A DNA stretch of 54,823 nt from Pedobacter cryoconitis (GTDB taxonomy: Bacteria; Bacteroidota; Bacteroidia; Sphingobacteriales; Sphingobacteriaceae), in contig NZ_QLLR01000036.1 of the NCBI RefSeq assembly GCF_003259615.1, forward strand, positions 1-54,823. Reading direction: 5' to 3'. Of the stretch, positions 41,343 through 49,586 are shown piece by piece. How positions within the stretch are numbered: the stretch's first letter is position 1; every line of letters starts with the position of its first letter. A program made the translations under genes and the position numbers. The notes under the pieces are model-generated. The model had not been told where the DNA came from, did not search any database, and saw only the letters and a program-made list of their open reading frames with translations.

Positions 41343-42815
41343 ATGTTATTTAAAAAATCTATTCCACAACTATTGGCTGAAGCGAATGAGAGTGGCGAGG
41401 GCACTTTAAAGCGTACCCTAACCAGTTTCAACCTGGTAGCCTTAGGAGTCGGTGCTATTATTGGTGCAGGATTATTCTCCCTTACAGGTATCGCATCGGC
41501 AGACAATGCCGGCCCTGCGGTAATACTATCCTTCATCATTGCCGCAATTGGTTGTGGATTTGCAGGTCTTTGTTATGCAGAATTTGCTTCGATGATTCCG
41601 GTTGCCGGTAGTGCCTATACTTACTCTTATGCCACTATGGGAGAATTTATGGCCTGGATCATTGGGTGGGATTTAGTTCTTGAATACGCATTAGGTTCAG
41701 CTACAGTCGCCTCCAGCTGGTCCCAATACTTCTCACAATTCCTCTTGGAATTTGGCATACACTTCCCCCAAAGCCTGTTACACGGACCATGGGAAGGTGG
41801 AATTGTCAATCTGCCAGCAATTATAATTGTTTGCTTATTATCCCTTCTGCTGATGAGAGGAACCAAAGACTCTTCCTCTGTCAATAACGTATTGGTTATT
41901 GTGAAAGTAGCCGTAGTACTGATCTTCATTATTTTAGGATGGAGCTTTATTAACCCTGCCAATCACCAGCCATTCATCCCTGTTAACCCAGGAGAAGAAG
42001 CCGTAAAAGCAGGTACTAAAGGCTTCTTTGAATTCTTCGCCAGTGATGACTTCGGACACTTCGGTATCAGTGGAATTCTGCGTGGTGCAGGCGTTGTATT
42101 CTTTGCTTTTATCGGTTTTGATGCCGTAAGTACAGCAGCACAAGAAGCTAAAAACCCACAAAAAGGAATGCCAATTGGTATTATCGGTTCATTGATCGTA
42201 TGTACCTTATTATATGTACTGTTCTCTTATGTGATGACAGGCCTGGAAAACTACACCAAATTTGCGGGTGATGCCAAACCAGTTGCTACAGCCTTTGCGC
42301 AAACAGGTTATACCTTCTTAAACCGCTTTCTGATGATTGCCATTCTTGCTGGTTATACCTCAGTAATCCTGGTACTGCTCTTAGGACAAAGCCGTGTATT
42401 TTACAGTATGAGTAAAGACGGACTATTGCCTAAAGTATTTTCAGACCTGCACCCTAAAAACCAGACTCCATGGAAAACCAACCTGGCCTTTATGGTGTTC
42501 GTTAGTATTTTTGCAGGCTTTGTGCCAGTATCAGACCTGGGCCACATGGTAAGTATCGGTACCTTATTTGCTTTCTCCTTAGTTTGTATCGGCATACTGA
42601 TCTTAAGAAAAACAGATCCTGAACTGGACAGACCATTCCGTACGCCATGGGTCCCATTCGTACCTATTATGGGTATTATTGTTTGTGTACTGATGATGGC
42701 TTCCCTGCCTATTGTAAGCTGGGAACGTTTAGCTATCTGGATGGCACTGGGTGTAATTATTTACATGGCCTACAGTAAAAAGCACAGTAAGATAAGAAAT
42801 GCACATCAAGGATAA
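41343..42815 (+). CDS. APC superfamily amino acid permease, tandem copy 1
   Basis: A 490-residue permease of the cationic-amino-acid-transporter-like branch of the APC superfamily. After a cytoplasmic start (MLFKKSIPQLLAEANESGEGTLKRTL) come the helix 1 motif GVGAIIGAGLFSLTG and about twelve to thirteen membrane segments. The helix 6 region VVFFAFIGFDAVSTAAQEAKNPQKGMP is a family hallmark. Substrate is not determinable, though basic or neutral amino acids are typical. It is followed by a nearly identical copy. The leader is A/C-rich (AAATAAACAACCAAACTTACT). Confidence 0.9.
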   Translation: MLFKKSIPQLLAEANESGEGTLKRTLTSFNLVALGVGAIIGAGLFSLTGIASADNAGPAVILSFIIAAIGCGFAGLCYAEFASMIPVAGSAYTYSYATMGEFMAWIIGWDLVLEYALGSATVASSWSQYFSQFLLEFGIHFPQSLLHGPWEGGIVNLPAIIIVCLLSLLLMRGTKDSSSVNNVLVIVKVAVVLIFIILGWSFINPANHQPFIPVNPGEEAVKAGTKGFFEFFASDDFGHFGISGILRGAGVVFFAFIGFDAVSTAAQEAKNPQKGMPIGIIGSLIVCTLLYVLFSYVMTGLENYTKFAGDAKPVATAFAQTGYTFLNRFLMIAILAGYTSVILVLLLGQSRVFYSMSKDGLLPKVFSDLHPKNQTPWKTNLAFMVFVSIFAGFVPVSDLGHMVSIGTLFAFSLVCIGILILRKTDPELDRPFRTPWVPFVPIMGIIVCVLMMASLPIVSWERLAIWMALGVIIYMAYSKKHSKIRNAHQG

Positions 42816-42874
42816 AGATTTTATATAGGTGAAAGACACAAGGTTAATCCTTGATTGCTCCATATATTATATTG

Positions 42875-42909
42875 AATAAAAGGGATTTTCAGCGAGAATC
42901 CCTTTTATT
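42875..42909. terminator. Bidirectional terminator between the two permeases
   Basis: AATAAAAGGGATT and AATCCCTTTTATT form a 13-bp stem across a 9-nt loop. It is the diverged duplicate of the terminator at 41241-41275, including the flanking CCATATATT and TTAAATATATTTTAATTAGG sequence. Confidence 0.86.
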
Positions 42910-42989
42910 TTTAAATATATTTTAATTAGGTTTGAAATTGAATTAACCCTATCCTAAAAACAAAAAAACTTAAAACTATCCTTTAACTT

Positions 42990-44474
42990 ATGTTATTTAA
43001 AAAATCTATCCCACAACTATTAGCTGAGGCAAATGAGAGTGGCGAGGGTACGCTAAAACGTTCTTTAACCAGTTTCAACTTAGTAGCCTTAGGCGTTGGT
43101 GCTATTATTGGTGCAGGATTATTCTCCCTTACAGGTATCGCAGCAGCAGATAACGCTGGTCCTGCAGTAATACTATCCTTCATTATCGCAGCAGTTGGTT
43201 GTGGATTTGCAGGTCTTTGTTACGCAGAATTTGCATCAATGATTCCGGTTGCCGGCAGTGCTTATACTTACTCTTATGCCACTATGGGAGAGTTTATGGC
43301 TTGGATCATTGGGTGGGATTTAGTCCTTGAATACGCATTAAGCGCGGCTACAGTTGCTTCCAGCTGGTCCCAATATTTCTCACAATTCCTCTTGGAATTC
43401 GGCATACACTTCCCTCAAAACCTATTACACGGACCATGGGAAGGCGGAATTGTCAATGTACCAGCAATTGTTATCGTTTGCTTGTTATCTCTGTTATTGA
43501 TGAGAGGTACCAAAGACTCTTCCTCTGTGAATAACGTTTTGGTTATTGTAAAAGTAGCCGTGGTACTGATCTTTATTATTTTAGGATGGAGCTTTATTAA
43601 CCCAGCCAATCATCACCCGTTCATCCCTGTTAACCCGGGAGAAGATGCTGTAAAAGCAGGCACAAGAGGATTCATGGAATTCTTTGCAAGTGATGACTTC
43701 GGGCACTTTGGTATCAGTGGTGTATTACGTGGCGCAGGCGTTGTATTCTTTGCCTTTATCGGTTTTGATGCCGTAAGTACAGCAGCACAGGAAGCTAAAA
43801 ACCCACAAAAAGGAATGCCAATTGGTATTATCGGTTCATTGATCGTTTGTACTTTATTATATGTACTGTTCTCTTATGTGATGACAGGACTGGAAAATTA
43901 TACCAAATTTGCGGGTGATGCCAAACCAGTTGCTACAGCCTTTGCACAAACAGGATATACCTTCTTAAACCGCTTTTTAATGATTGCCATTCTTGCTGGT
44001 TATACTTCAGTAATCCTGGTAATGTTATTAGGCCAGAGCCGTGTATTCTACAGTATGAGTAAAGATGGGTTATTGCCTAAAATATTCTCAGACCTTCACC
44101 CTAAAAACCAGACTCCATGGAAAACCAACCTAGTATTTATGGTTTTCGTGAGTATCTTCACTGGCTTTGTGCCAGTATCAGACTTAGGTCACATGGTAAG
44201 TATCGGTACGCTGTTTGCCTTCTCATTGGTTTGTATTGGCGTATTGATTTTAAGAAAAACCAATCCTGAATTAGAAAGACCTTTCCGTACCCCATGGGTT
44301 CCTTTGATCCCTATTTTAGGTGTCGTGGTTTGTGTGTTGATGATGGCTTCTCTGCCTATTGTAAGCTGGGAACGTTTAGCCATCTGGATGGCCTTAGGTG
44401 TAGTTATCTATTACGCTTACAGTAAGAAACATAGCAAGATCAGAAATGATTACAATAACAGCTTACCAAAATAA
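42990..44474 (+). CDS. APC superfamily amino acid permease, tandem copy 2
   Basis: A 494-residue permease nearly identical to the copy at 41343. Most differences are conservative, such as T to S near the start (GTLKRSL), A to S in helix 1 flanks, and changes in the loop after helix 5 (NHHPFIPVNPGEDAVKAGTRGFMEFF). The C-terminus is four residues longer and ends DYNNSLPK. The shared upstream terminator shows that both gene and leader were copied. It is probably expressed from its own duplicated promoter region. Substrate is unknown. Confidence 0.9.
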   Translation: MLFKKSIPQLLAEANESGEGTLKRSLTSFNLVALGVGAIIGAGLFSLTGIAAADNAGPAVILSFIIAAVGCGFAGLCYAEFASMIPVAGSAYTYSYATMGEFMAWIIGWDLVLEYALSAATVASSWSQYFSQFLLEFGIHFPQNLLHGPWEGGIVNVPAIVIVCLLSLLLMRGTKDSSSVNNVLVIVKVAVVLIFIILGWSFINPANHHPFIPVNPGEDAVKAGTRGFMEFFASDDFGHFGISGVLRGAGVVFFAFIGFDAVSTAAQEAKNPQKGMPIGIIGSLIVCTLLYVLFSYVMTGLENYTKFAGDAKPVATAFAQTGYTFLNRFLMIAILAGYTSVILVMLLGQSRVFYSMSKDGLLPKIFSDLHPKNQTPWKTNLVFMVFVSIFTGFVPVSDLGHMVSIGTLFAFSLVCIGVLILRKTNPELERPFRTPWVPLIPILGVVVCVLMMASLPIVSWERLAIWMALGVVIYYAYSKKHSKIRNDYNNSLPK

Positions 44475-44483
44475 GCTCTCTAT

Positions 44484-44537
44484 AAATGAATAAAATAAAA
44501 AAGCCACTTATAAGTGGCTTTTTTATTTTATTCATTT
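44484..44537. terminator. 54-bp perfect palindrome acting as terminator
   Basis: Arms of 27 bp (44484-44510 and 44511-44537) are exact reverse complements with no loop. The core AAAAAAGCCACTTA/TAAGTGGCTTTTTT is an intrinsic terminator. It ends the second permease and lies just upstream of the marC-type start, so the ATG at 44559 follows it by 21 bases. Confidence 0.9.
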
Positions 44538-44558
44538 TACATTTACACAAAAAACACC

Positions 44559-45125
44559 ATGAAATTCAATCTAAGTCAAATACTCTCAACCTCAATGGTT
44601 TTGTTTGCGATCATTGACATCTTAGGTGCTATTCCCGTGGTGATTCAGCTCCGCAGGAAAGCAGGTCATATTGAGTCAGAAAAAGCGACAATTGTGGCCA
44701 CTTCACTCATGATTATTTTCCTTTTTGCTGGAGAAACTATGTTGAAAATCATCGGGCTGGACGTACAATCTTTTGCTATTGCCGGTTCCCTGGTAATCTT
44801 TTGTATCGCTATGGAAATGGTATTAGGCCTTACCCTGTTTCATGAAGATGCTCCTGAAACAGTTTCCATCGTTCCTTTAGCCTTTCCGCTGATTGCAGGC
44901 GCAGGAACAATGACTACCCTGCTTTCCCTTAAAACCCAATACGATACTCAAAACATCATTATAGGTATCCTGATCAATATGACATTCGTCTATTTTGTAT
45001 TAAAGAATACCGAACGTCTGGAAAAACTATTTGGAAAATCAGGCTTAAACGTATTAAGAAAGGCATTTGGTGTCATCCTGCTTGCTATCGCAATTAAGCT
45101 ATTCAGAAGTAACACAGGATTATAA
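44559..45125 (+). CDS. MarC family integral membrane protein
   Basis: A 188-residue MarC/YhgN-type membrane protein with about six hydrophobic segments and the family pattern AIIDILGAIPVVIQL near the start and PLAFPLIAGAGTMTTLL in the middle. The function is not settled; the original multiple-antibiotic-resistance link has been questioned. The open frame extends 15 codons upstream, but those bases are the arm of the 54-bp palindrome, so the ATG at 44559 (MKFNLSQILSTS) is chosen. It converges with the RsmB-type gene across a long hairpin. Confidence 0.87.
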   Translation: MKFNLSQILSTSMVLFAIIDILGAIPVVIQLRRKAGHIESEKATIVATSLMIIFLFAGETMLKIIGLDVQSFAIAGSLVIFCIAMEMVLGLTLFHEDAPETVSIVPLAFPLIAGAGTMTTLLSLKTQYDTQNIIIGILINMTFVYFVLKNTERLEKLFGKSGLNVLRKAFGVILLAIAIKLFRSNTGL

Positions 45126-45133
45126 TCCCCCCA

Positions 45134-45186
45134 TATAATAAAAAAGGGTTTATCTGAAAATCTCAGACAAACCCTTTTTTATTATA
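45134..45186. terminator. Bidirectional terminator between marC-type and rsmB-type genes
   Basis: Arms 45134-45157 and 45163-45186 pair over 24 bp with one mismatch around AAATC, giving T-runs on both strands. It serves both convergent genes. Confidence 0.9.
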
Positions 45187-45198
45187 AATTGAAATCTC

Positions 45199-46365
45199 TT
45201 AATCTTTTTTAATCAGCCTTGCGATAAACATCGTATCGGCCTTATCATTGTAACCTATAATGCTCTGCATGCTTTCCAATGTCAATGGTAAATTAGCAAG
45301 CAGGTATTCGATCACCTCTTCATTCTCCTTCTTAAATACAGAGCAGGTGATGTACAGTAACGGTTTACCCGTTTTCAGATATTTCACAACCCGCTCCGCA
45401 ATGCTCTTCTGAAGCTTCGAGAAGTAATCTATTTTATGTGCATCAAAATGAACCAGCATTTCTGGCGTACGTCCCCAGGTTCCGGACCCTGTACAAGGTG
45501 CATCCAGGATAATCCCGTCAAACACATAGTCATGTAAGTCCTGATCATTATTCTGCAATAAATCCAGCACTTTTTTATGATACTTCTTAATCCCGGCAGC
45601 TTCAAAACGTTCATCCAGGTTATGCAGACTGTTCTCCCTGACATCACTCACCAACAATTCTATTTTAGGCTGTATATCATGCAGCAGGAGAGACTTTCCG
45701 CCAGAAGCGGCACAAGCATCCCACCAATAATCATAAGGCTGCGGAGCGAAGAATTCGCCCGTTTTTTGGGAAGATAAATCCTGAACCTGGTAATACTGAT
45801 CTTCAGGTAATAATTTCTCTAACTTCGTTCCGTTGGGTAAAGCCAGTGTTTTTTCACTGATTTCCTTCACAGCTACCTCTGCCGCAACCAGTAAATCGAA
45901 AATCTTTTTGTGGTGTACAGCTTTAATCCTTAAAAACAGATCTGGCTGAATAAAAAACGACTGTAAGAAATCAGTTAAATCAATTCCTTCAGACAACTCA
46001 GCCGTGAAAGAAAATACCTCCGTTAACTTAAATTTCGGAAAAGTATCTTCAACCAGTTTTAACTTCGCCTGTATCGGCAATAACAACTGCTCTTTAAACT
46101 GAGGCAGATAATGATCGATCATCAGACTCTCCGTTTGATTACACAGGAAATCTGCGATGGCAAGACGCAATAACTGTTTTTCTTTTTTCAGTGCCTGTCC
46201 CAAACGGAAATAGCTATACAGATAGCGGGTTACCCAGCGTCTGTCTGACGAGCCCATTTGCTTGTGCTGTTTAAAATAAGTAAACAGGAACCTGTGTAAA
46301 GGTAAAACTCCGTCATATTGCTTGAAGACATCCTCAAAGGAACGTATCTGATATTCTAATTTCAT
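45199..46365 (-). CDS. RsmB/NOP-type RNA (cytosine-C5) methyltransferase
   Basis: A 388-residue class I SAM-dependent methyltransferase of the RsmB/NOP type. The N-terminal 140 residues are helical (RNA-binding, NusB-like). The Rossmann-fold region has WWDACAASGGKSLLLHD for SAM binding. Motif IV is LDAPCTGSGTWGRTPE with the Cys before Thr, and motif VI is YITCSVFKKENEEV with the catalytic Cys. These two cysteines are the expected pair for rRNA or tRNA m5C formation; the target site is unknown. It is the last gene of a five-gene minus-strand run, 34 bases after the lipoprotein gene. Confidence 0.88.
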   Translation of the reverse strand: MKLEYQIRSFEDVFKQYDGVLPLHRFLFTYFKQHKQMGSSDRRWVTRYLYSYFRLGQALKKEKQLLRLAIADFLCNQTESLMIDHYLPQFKEQLLLPIQAKLKLVEDTFPKFKLTEVFSFTAELSEGIDLTDFLQSFFIQPDLFLRIKAVHHKKIFDLLVAAEVAVKEISEKTLALPNGTKLEKLLPEDQYYQVQDLSSQKTGEFFAPQPYDYWWDACAASGGKSLLLHDIQPKIELLVSDVRENSLHNLDERFEAAGIKKYHKKVLDLLQNNDQDLHDYVFDGIILDAPCTGSGTWGRTPEMLVHFDAHKIDYFSKLQKSIAERVVKYLKTGKPLLYITCSVFKKENEEVIEYLLANLPLTLESMQSIIGYNDKADTMFIARLIKKD

Positions 46366-46399
46366 TCGGTATTTATTGTTTTCAGCGGTAGATTAAACC

Positions 46400-47635
46400 C
46401 TACTCAATAGGGGTTAACGCAAAATTTTTGTATTCCAATAAGAACAAACTGGTATTGATATATCCCAGTTTATCATCTTTGATAAAACGGAAAGAGTTTT
46501 CCAGTCCGTCATAATGCTCCTGCGTCAGATGCTTCAAATAACCCGCACCATGTTCAGCGAAAAGCTTCCCAAAGAAAAACCCAATATCAAATCCTTTAAA
46601 AGAATATTCCGCAGGCTCAAACTTGTTAAGCTGACGGTATTTCCTGACAAAATTAATGACATCCCTGCTCTTATAATCTACAAAATAAGAAGTGGTAATT
46701 TTGGTCCGCAGCAACTGTAGCTTTTCTATATTATAATTTTGCTTGCCCCAGTTCGGATGCCCGAACAATTCAATATTACTGCCTGCAGTCTTCATCTTTG
46801 CCAGCTTATCTATGCTGCCTACCACAAAAGCCCGGTCAGCCGAAGAAATCAGCACTGCATACTGTTTACCAGGAACCATTTTCGTTTCCATGGCAAATAC
46901 AGAAGCATACTCCTGAAAAATATAGCGTGAACCTCTGCCCTTCTGGAAATAATCACGCAACGGATTGCCTAATACCTCATCACCCGATTTCTTTGGGTTG
47001 ATCAGCACAACTATTGCTTTTCCCGGATCATACTCTCTTCTGATATAATCACCCATTTTATCCGCATGCAGATCAATATTATTGACAATAGAGATCAGGT
47101 TTGGATTATTGAATTCATCAGGATGTGTAGCCGCCAGAGGCGAAACCACAGGAATATTATTCACAATAGAATAATTAGTGATAAACTTAACCCCATCTGG
47201 AAATACAGGGCCGATAATTAAGTTTGTACCCGCTAATTGCCCCGACTTCAGCAAAGAAGTGATCTGAACATTATTATCACGCGTGTCCAGCACCTTTACC
47301 TTAAAGTTCATACCGGCAGCGGCAGCAGAGTCGATCCCCATTTTAAAGCCCTGATAAAAATCAATGGCCATCGCAGACTTGTCCAGTTCAGCTTTACTAC
47401 CAGCTTTAATTCTGGCGCTGTTCAGGTTAAGCGGGATCAGCAAAGAGATATTGGCCTCAGTGAATTTCTTCTCTGAGGCTGCATCCTTTTTATCTTCTTT
47501 ATTTCCGATTTCTTTTTTAGGTGACTTATTTGTCCTGGTCTTTGGCGAACAGGCCGCTACACAGAAACAAATAAATAGCAGACACCAGAATCTATTCCCA
47601 CTCAATCGTTGCAGGTGGTTTTGAACTAATATCAT
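46400..47635 (-). CDS. Periplasmic-binding-protein-like lipoprotein
   Basis: A lipoprotein of 411 residues when started at the ATG at 47635. Its signal (RLSGNRFWCLLFICFCVAAC) ends in the lipobox VAAC, and a Ser/Lys/Thr-rich linker follows. The main part resembles the type 1 periplasmic-binding fold of ABC amino acid receptors (Peripla_BP_6-like: INLLIPLNLNSARIK, AIDFYQGFKMGIDSA, NLIIGPVFPDG, IPVVSPLAA, then FVRKYRQLNKFEPAEYSFKGFDIG). No permease genes are beside it. The start overlaps guaA by 44 bases. A TTG inside would avoid some overlap, but the ATG gives the better signal. Confidence 0.75.
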   Translation of the reverse strand: MILVQNHLQRLSGNRFWCLLFICFCVAACSPKTRTNKSPKKEIGNKEDKKDAASEKKFTEANISLLIPLNLNSARIKAGSKAELDKSAMAIDFYQGFKMGIDSAAAAGMNFKVKVLDTRDNNVQITSLLKSGQLAGTNLIIGPVFPDGVKFITNYSIVNNIPVVSPLAATHPDEFNNPNLISIVNNIDLHADKMGDYIRREYDPGKAIVVLINPKKSGDEVLGNPLRDYFQKGRGSRYIFQEYASVFAMETKMVPGKQYAVLISSADRAFVVGSIDKLAKMKTAGSNIELFGHPNWGKQNYNIEKLQLLRTKITTSYFVDYKSRDVINFVRKYRQLNKFEPAEYSFKGFDIGFFFGKLFAEHGAGYLKHLTQEHYDGLENSFRFIKDDKLGYINTSLFLLEYKNFALTPIE

Positions 47636-49121
47636 ATACGACCCTATTAATACCTTTGACTTTATTGATGATTTCATTAGAAATTTTCGCAAGGACCGGG
47701 TAAGGCAAATGACACCAGTCGGCAGTCATTCCATCCACAGATTCCACAGCACGAAGACAGATTACGTTTTCGTAAGTACGCTCATCGCCCATTACACCAA
47801 CCGATTGAACCGGAAGGAATATTGCTCCTGCCTGCCAAACCTGGTCGTATAAACCTGCCTCTTTAAGATTATTAATATAGATAGCGTCAGCTTCCTGAAG
47901 GATAGCTACTTTTTCTTCGGTTACATCACCCAGAATACGAATCGCTAAACCTGGTCCCGGGAAAGGGTGACGGCCTAAGATAAACGCTTCCAAACCTAAT
48001 GACTTACCCACTCTTCTCACTTCATCTTTAAATAAAGTATTCAAAGGTTCCACTACTTTAAGTTTCATGAAATCAGGTAAACCACCAACGTTATGGTGAG
48101 ATTTAATAGTTGCAGAAGGGCCTTTTACAGAAATTGACTCAATGACATCAGGATAGATTGTACCCTGTGCAAGCCATTTTACATCCTGTACTTCGTGCGC
48201 TGCATCATCAAATACTTCGATGAATACACGGCCTATAGCTTTACGTTTCAGCTCAGGGTCTTTAATACCAGCAAGCTGACTTAAAAAGCGGTCCTTTGCA
48301 TCAATACCTTTAATATTTAAACCTAAATGTTTGTATTGTTCCAAAACCGCAGCATACTCATCTTTACGTAATAAGCCGTTGTCTACAAAAATACAGTGAA
48401 GGTTAGTTCCGATAGCTTTGTGCAAAAGAATTGCTGCAACGCTTGAATCCACACCACCAGAAAGACCTAAAACAACTTTATCGTCGCCTAATTTCTCTTG
48501 AAGTGCAGCAATAGTAGTTTCAACAAAGGCATCCGCAGTCCAGTTCTGGCTGCAACCACAAATATCTACCAGGAAGTTTTCCAGTAATTGTTTTCCATCC
48601 GTGCTGTGTGTTACTTCAGGGTGGAACTGAATGGCATAAGTATCCGAGTTTTTCACATGGAAACCGGCAACTTTTACACTATCAGTACTTGCTATGATCT
48701 CAAAATTTTCAGGAACGACAGTAATGGTATCACCATGTGACATCCAAACCTGAGAATTCAAATCTATATTTTTTAATAATTTACTGGTTGACTCAACGAA
48801 ATTCAGATTTGCTCTTCCATACTCACGAGTTGAAGAAGGCTGAACTTCACCGCCTGAATGCTGCGCAAGATATTGTGCACCATAACAAACAGCCAGTACC
48901 GGGAATTTCTGATGAAAACGTGTTAAATCAATTTGAGGTGCATCTTCCTGACGCACAGAATACGGGCTACCTGAAAAGATAATACCTTTAACATCTGATA
49001 AGGTTTCCGGAATATTATTAAATGGATGTATTTCGCAATAAACATTTAGCTCACGCACCCTGCGGGCTATCAATTGTGTGAATTGAGATCCAAAATCGAT
49101 AATGATGATTTTTTCTAGCAT
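47592..49121 (-). CDS. guaA: GMP synthase (glutamine-hydrolysing)
   Basis: GuaA converts XMP to GMP using glutamine. The 509-residue protein starts at the ATG at 49121 (MLEKIIIIDFGSQ); an upstream TTG two codons earlier is not favoured. The N-terminal class I amidotransferase has the nucleophile Cys79 in LAVCYGAQYLA and the His/Glu pair in AIQFHPEVTHS. The ATP-pyrophosphatase domain has the PP-loop LSGGVDSSVAA, and the C-terminal dimerisation domain ends KPPATIEWE. It sits 8 bases after the dCMP deaminase gene in a nucleotide-metabolism operon. Confidence 0.96.
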   Translation of the reverse strand: MLEKIIIIDFGSQFTQLIARRVRELNVYCEIHPFNNIPETLSDVKGIIFSGSPYSVRQEDAPQIDLTRFHQKFPVLAVCYGAQYLAQHSGGEVQPSSTREYGRANLNFVESTSKLLKNIDLNSQVWMSHGDTITVVPENFEIIASTDSVKVAGFHVKNSDTYAIQFHPEVTHSTDGKQLLENFLVDICGCSQNWTADAFVETTIAALQEKLGDDKVVLGLSGGVDSSVAAILLHKAIGTNLHCIFVDNGLLRKDEYAAVLEQYKHLGLNIKGIDAKDRFLSQLAGIKDPELKRKAIGRVFIEVFDDAAHEVQDVKWLAQGTIYPDVIESISVKGPSATIKSHHNVGGLPDFMKLKVVEPLNTLFKDEVRRVGKSLGLEAFILGRHPFPGPGLAIRILGDVTEEKVAILQEADAIYINNLKEAGLYDQVWQAGAIFLPVQSVGVMGDERTYENVICLRAVESVDGMTADWCHLPYPVLAKISNEIINKVKGINRVVYDISSKPPATIEWE

Positions 49122-49129
49122 GGCCAAAG

Positions 49130-49582
49130 TTAGTATTTATTCACTTCAACACCGAATCTTTTTAAGAAATCCACACCCTCATCACTAGGCAGCCCTTTGT
49201 AAGCCGCATAAGAATCTTTAAAATAAACAACTTTTATCCCTGACGAAAGGATTAATCGTGCACAGGCAATACAAGGAGAAAGTGTCGTATATAAAGTTGC
49301 CCCTTCAATCCTTGACCCGTTTCTGGAAGCATATAAAATCGCATTTTCTTCTGCATGCAGGGCCAGCGAACAGCTCCCTCTGGAATCTTTTTCGCAGCCT
49401 GTATCCGGCCATTCCTCATCACAATTGTGCGTGCCCGATGGCGGACCGTTATACCCGATAGAAATGATCCGGGTATCCTTTGTCAATACAGCACCTACCT
49501 GTGCCCTTACACAATGAGATCTGGCGGCAAGATCTACCGCCAGATTCATATATATATCATTAAAACCAGGTTTAACTGTCAT
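49130..49582 (-). CDS. dCMP deaminase family protein (ComEB-like)
   Basis: A 150-residue zinc-dependent deaminase related to dCMP deaminase and ComEB. The zinc site is HAEENAIL (His and catalytic Glu) plus PCIACARLI with both Cys. The GYNGPPSGTHNCDE region is also family-like. It would supply dUMP for thymidylate synthesis. The start chosen is the ATG at 49582 (MTVKPGFND), because 14 upstream codons overlap the transporter end. An AAGGAGG sequence lies 11 bases before this ATG, inside the last transporter codons, and is a rare Shine-Dalgarno-like site here. Confidence 0.88.
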   Translation of the reverse strand: MTVKPGFNDIYMNLAVDLAARSHCVRAQVGAVLTKDTRIISIGYNGPPSGTHNCDEEWPDTGCEKDSRGSCSLALHAEENAILYASRNGSRIEGATLYTTLSPCIACARLILSSGIKVVYFKDSYAAYKGLPSDEGVDFLKRFGVEVNKY

Positions 49583-49586
49583 AAAA

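Noticed and set aside
44514..44558. Upstream extension of the MarC-type gene by 15 codons
   Set aside because: These bases are the right arm of the 54-bp terminator palindrome, and the family starts near the ATG at 44559.
47636..47692. Longer start of the periplasmic-binding-like lipoprotein at 47692
   Set aside because: It would extend the overlap into guaA and place about 19 residues before a clean lipoprotein signal that starts at 47635.
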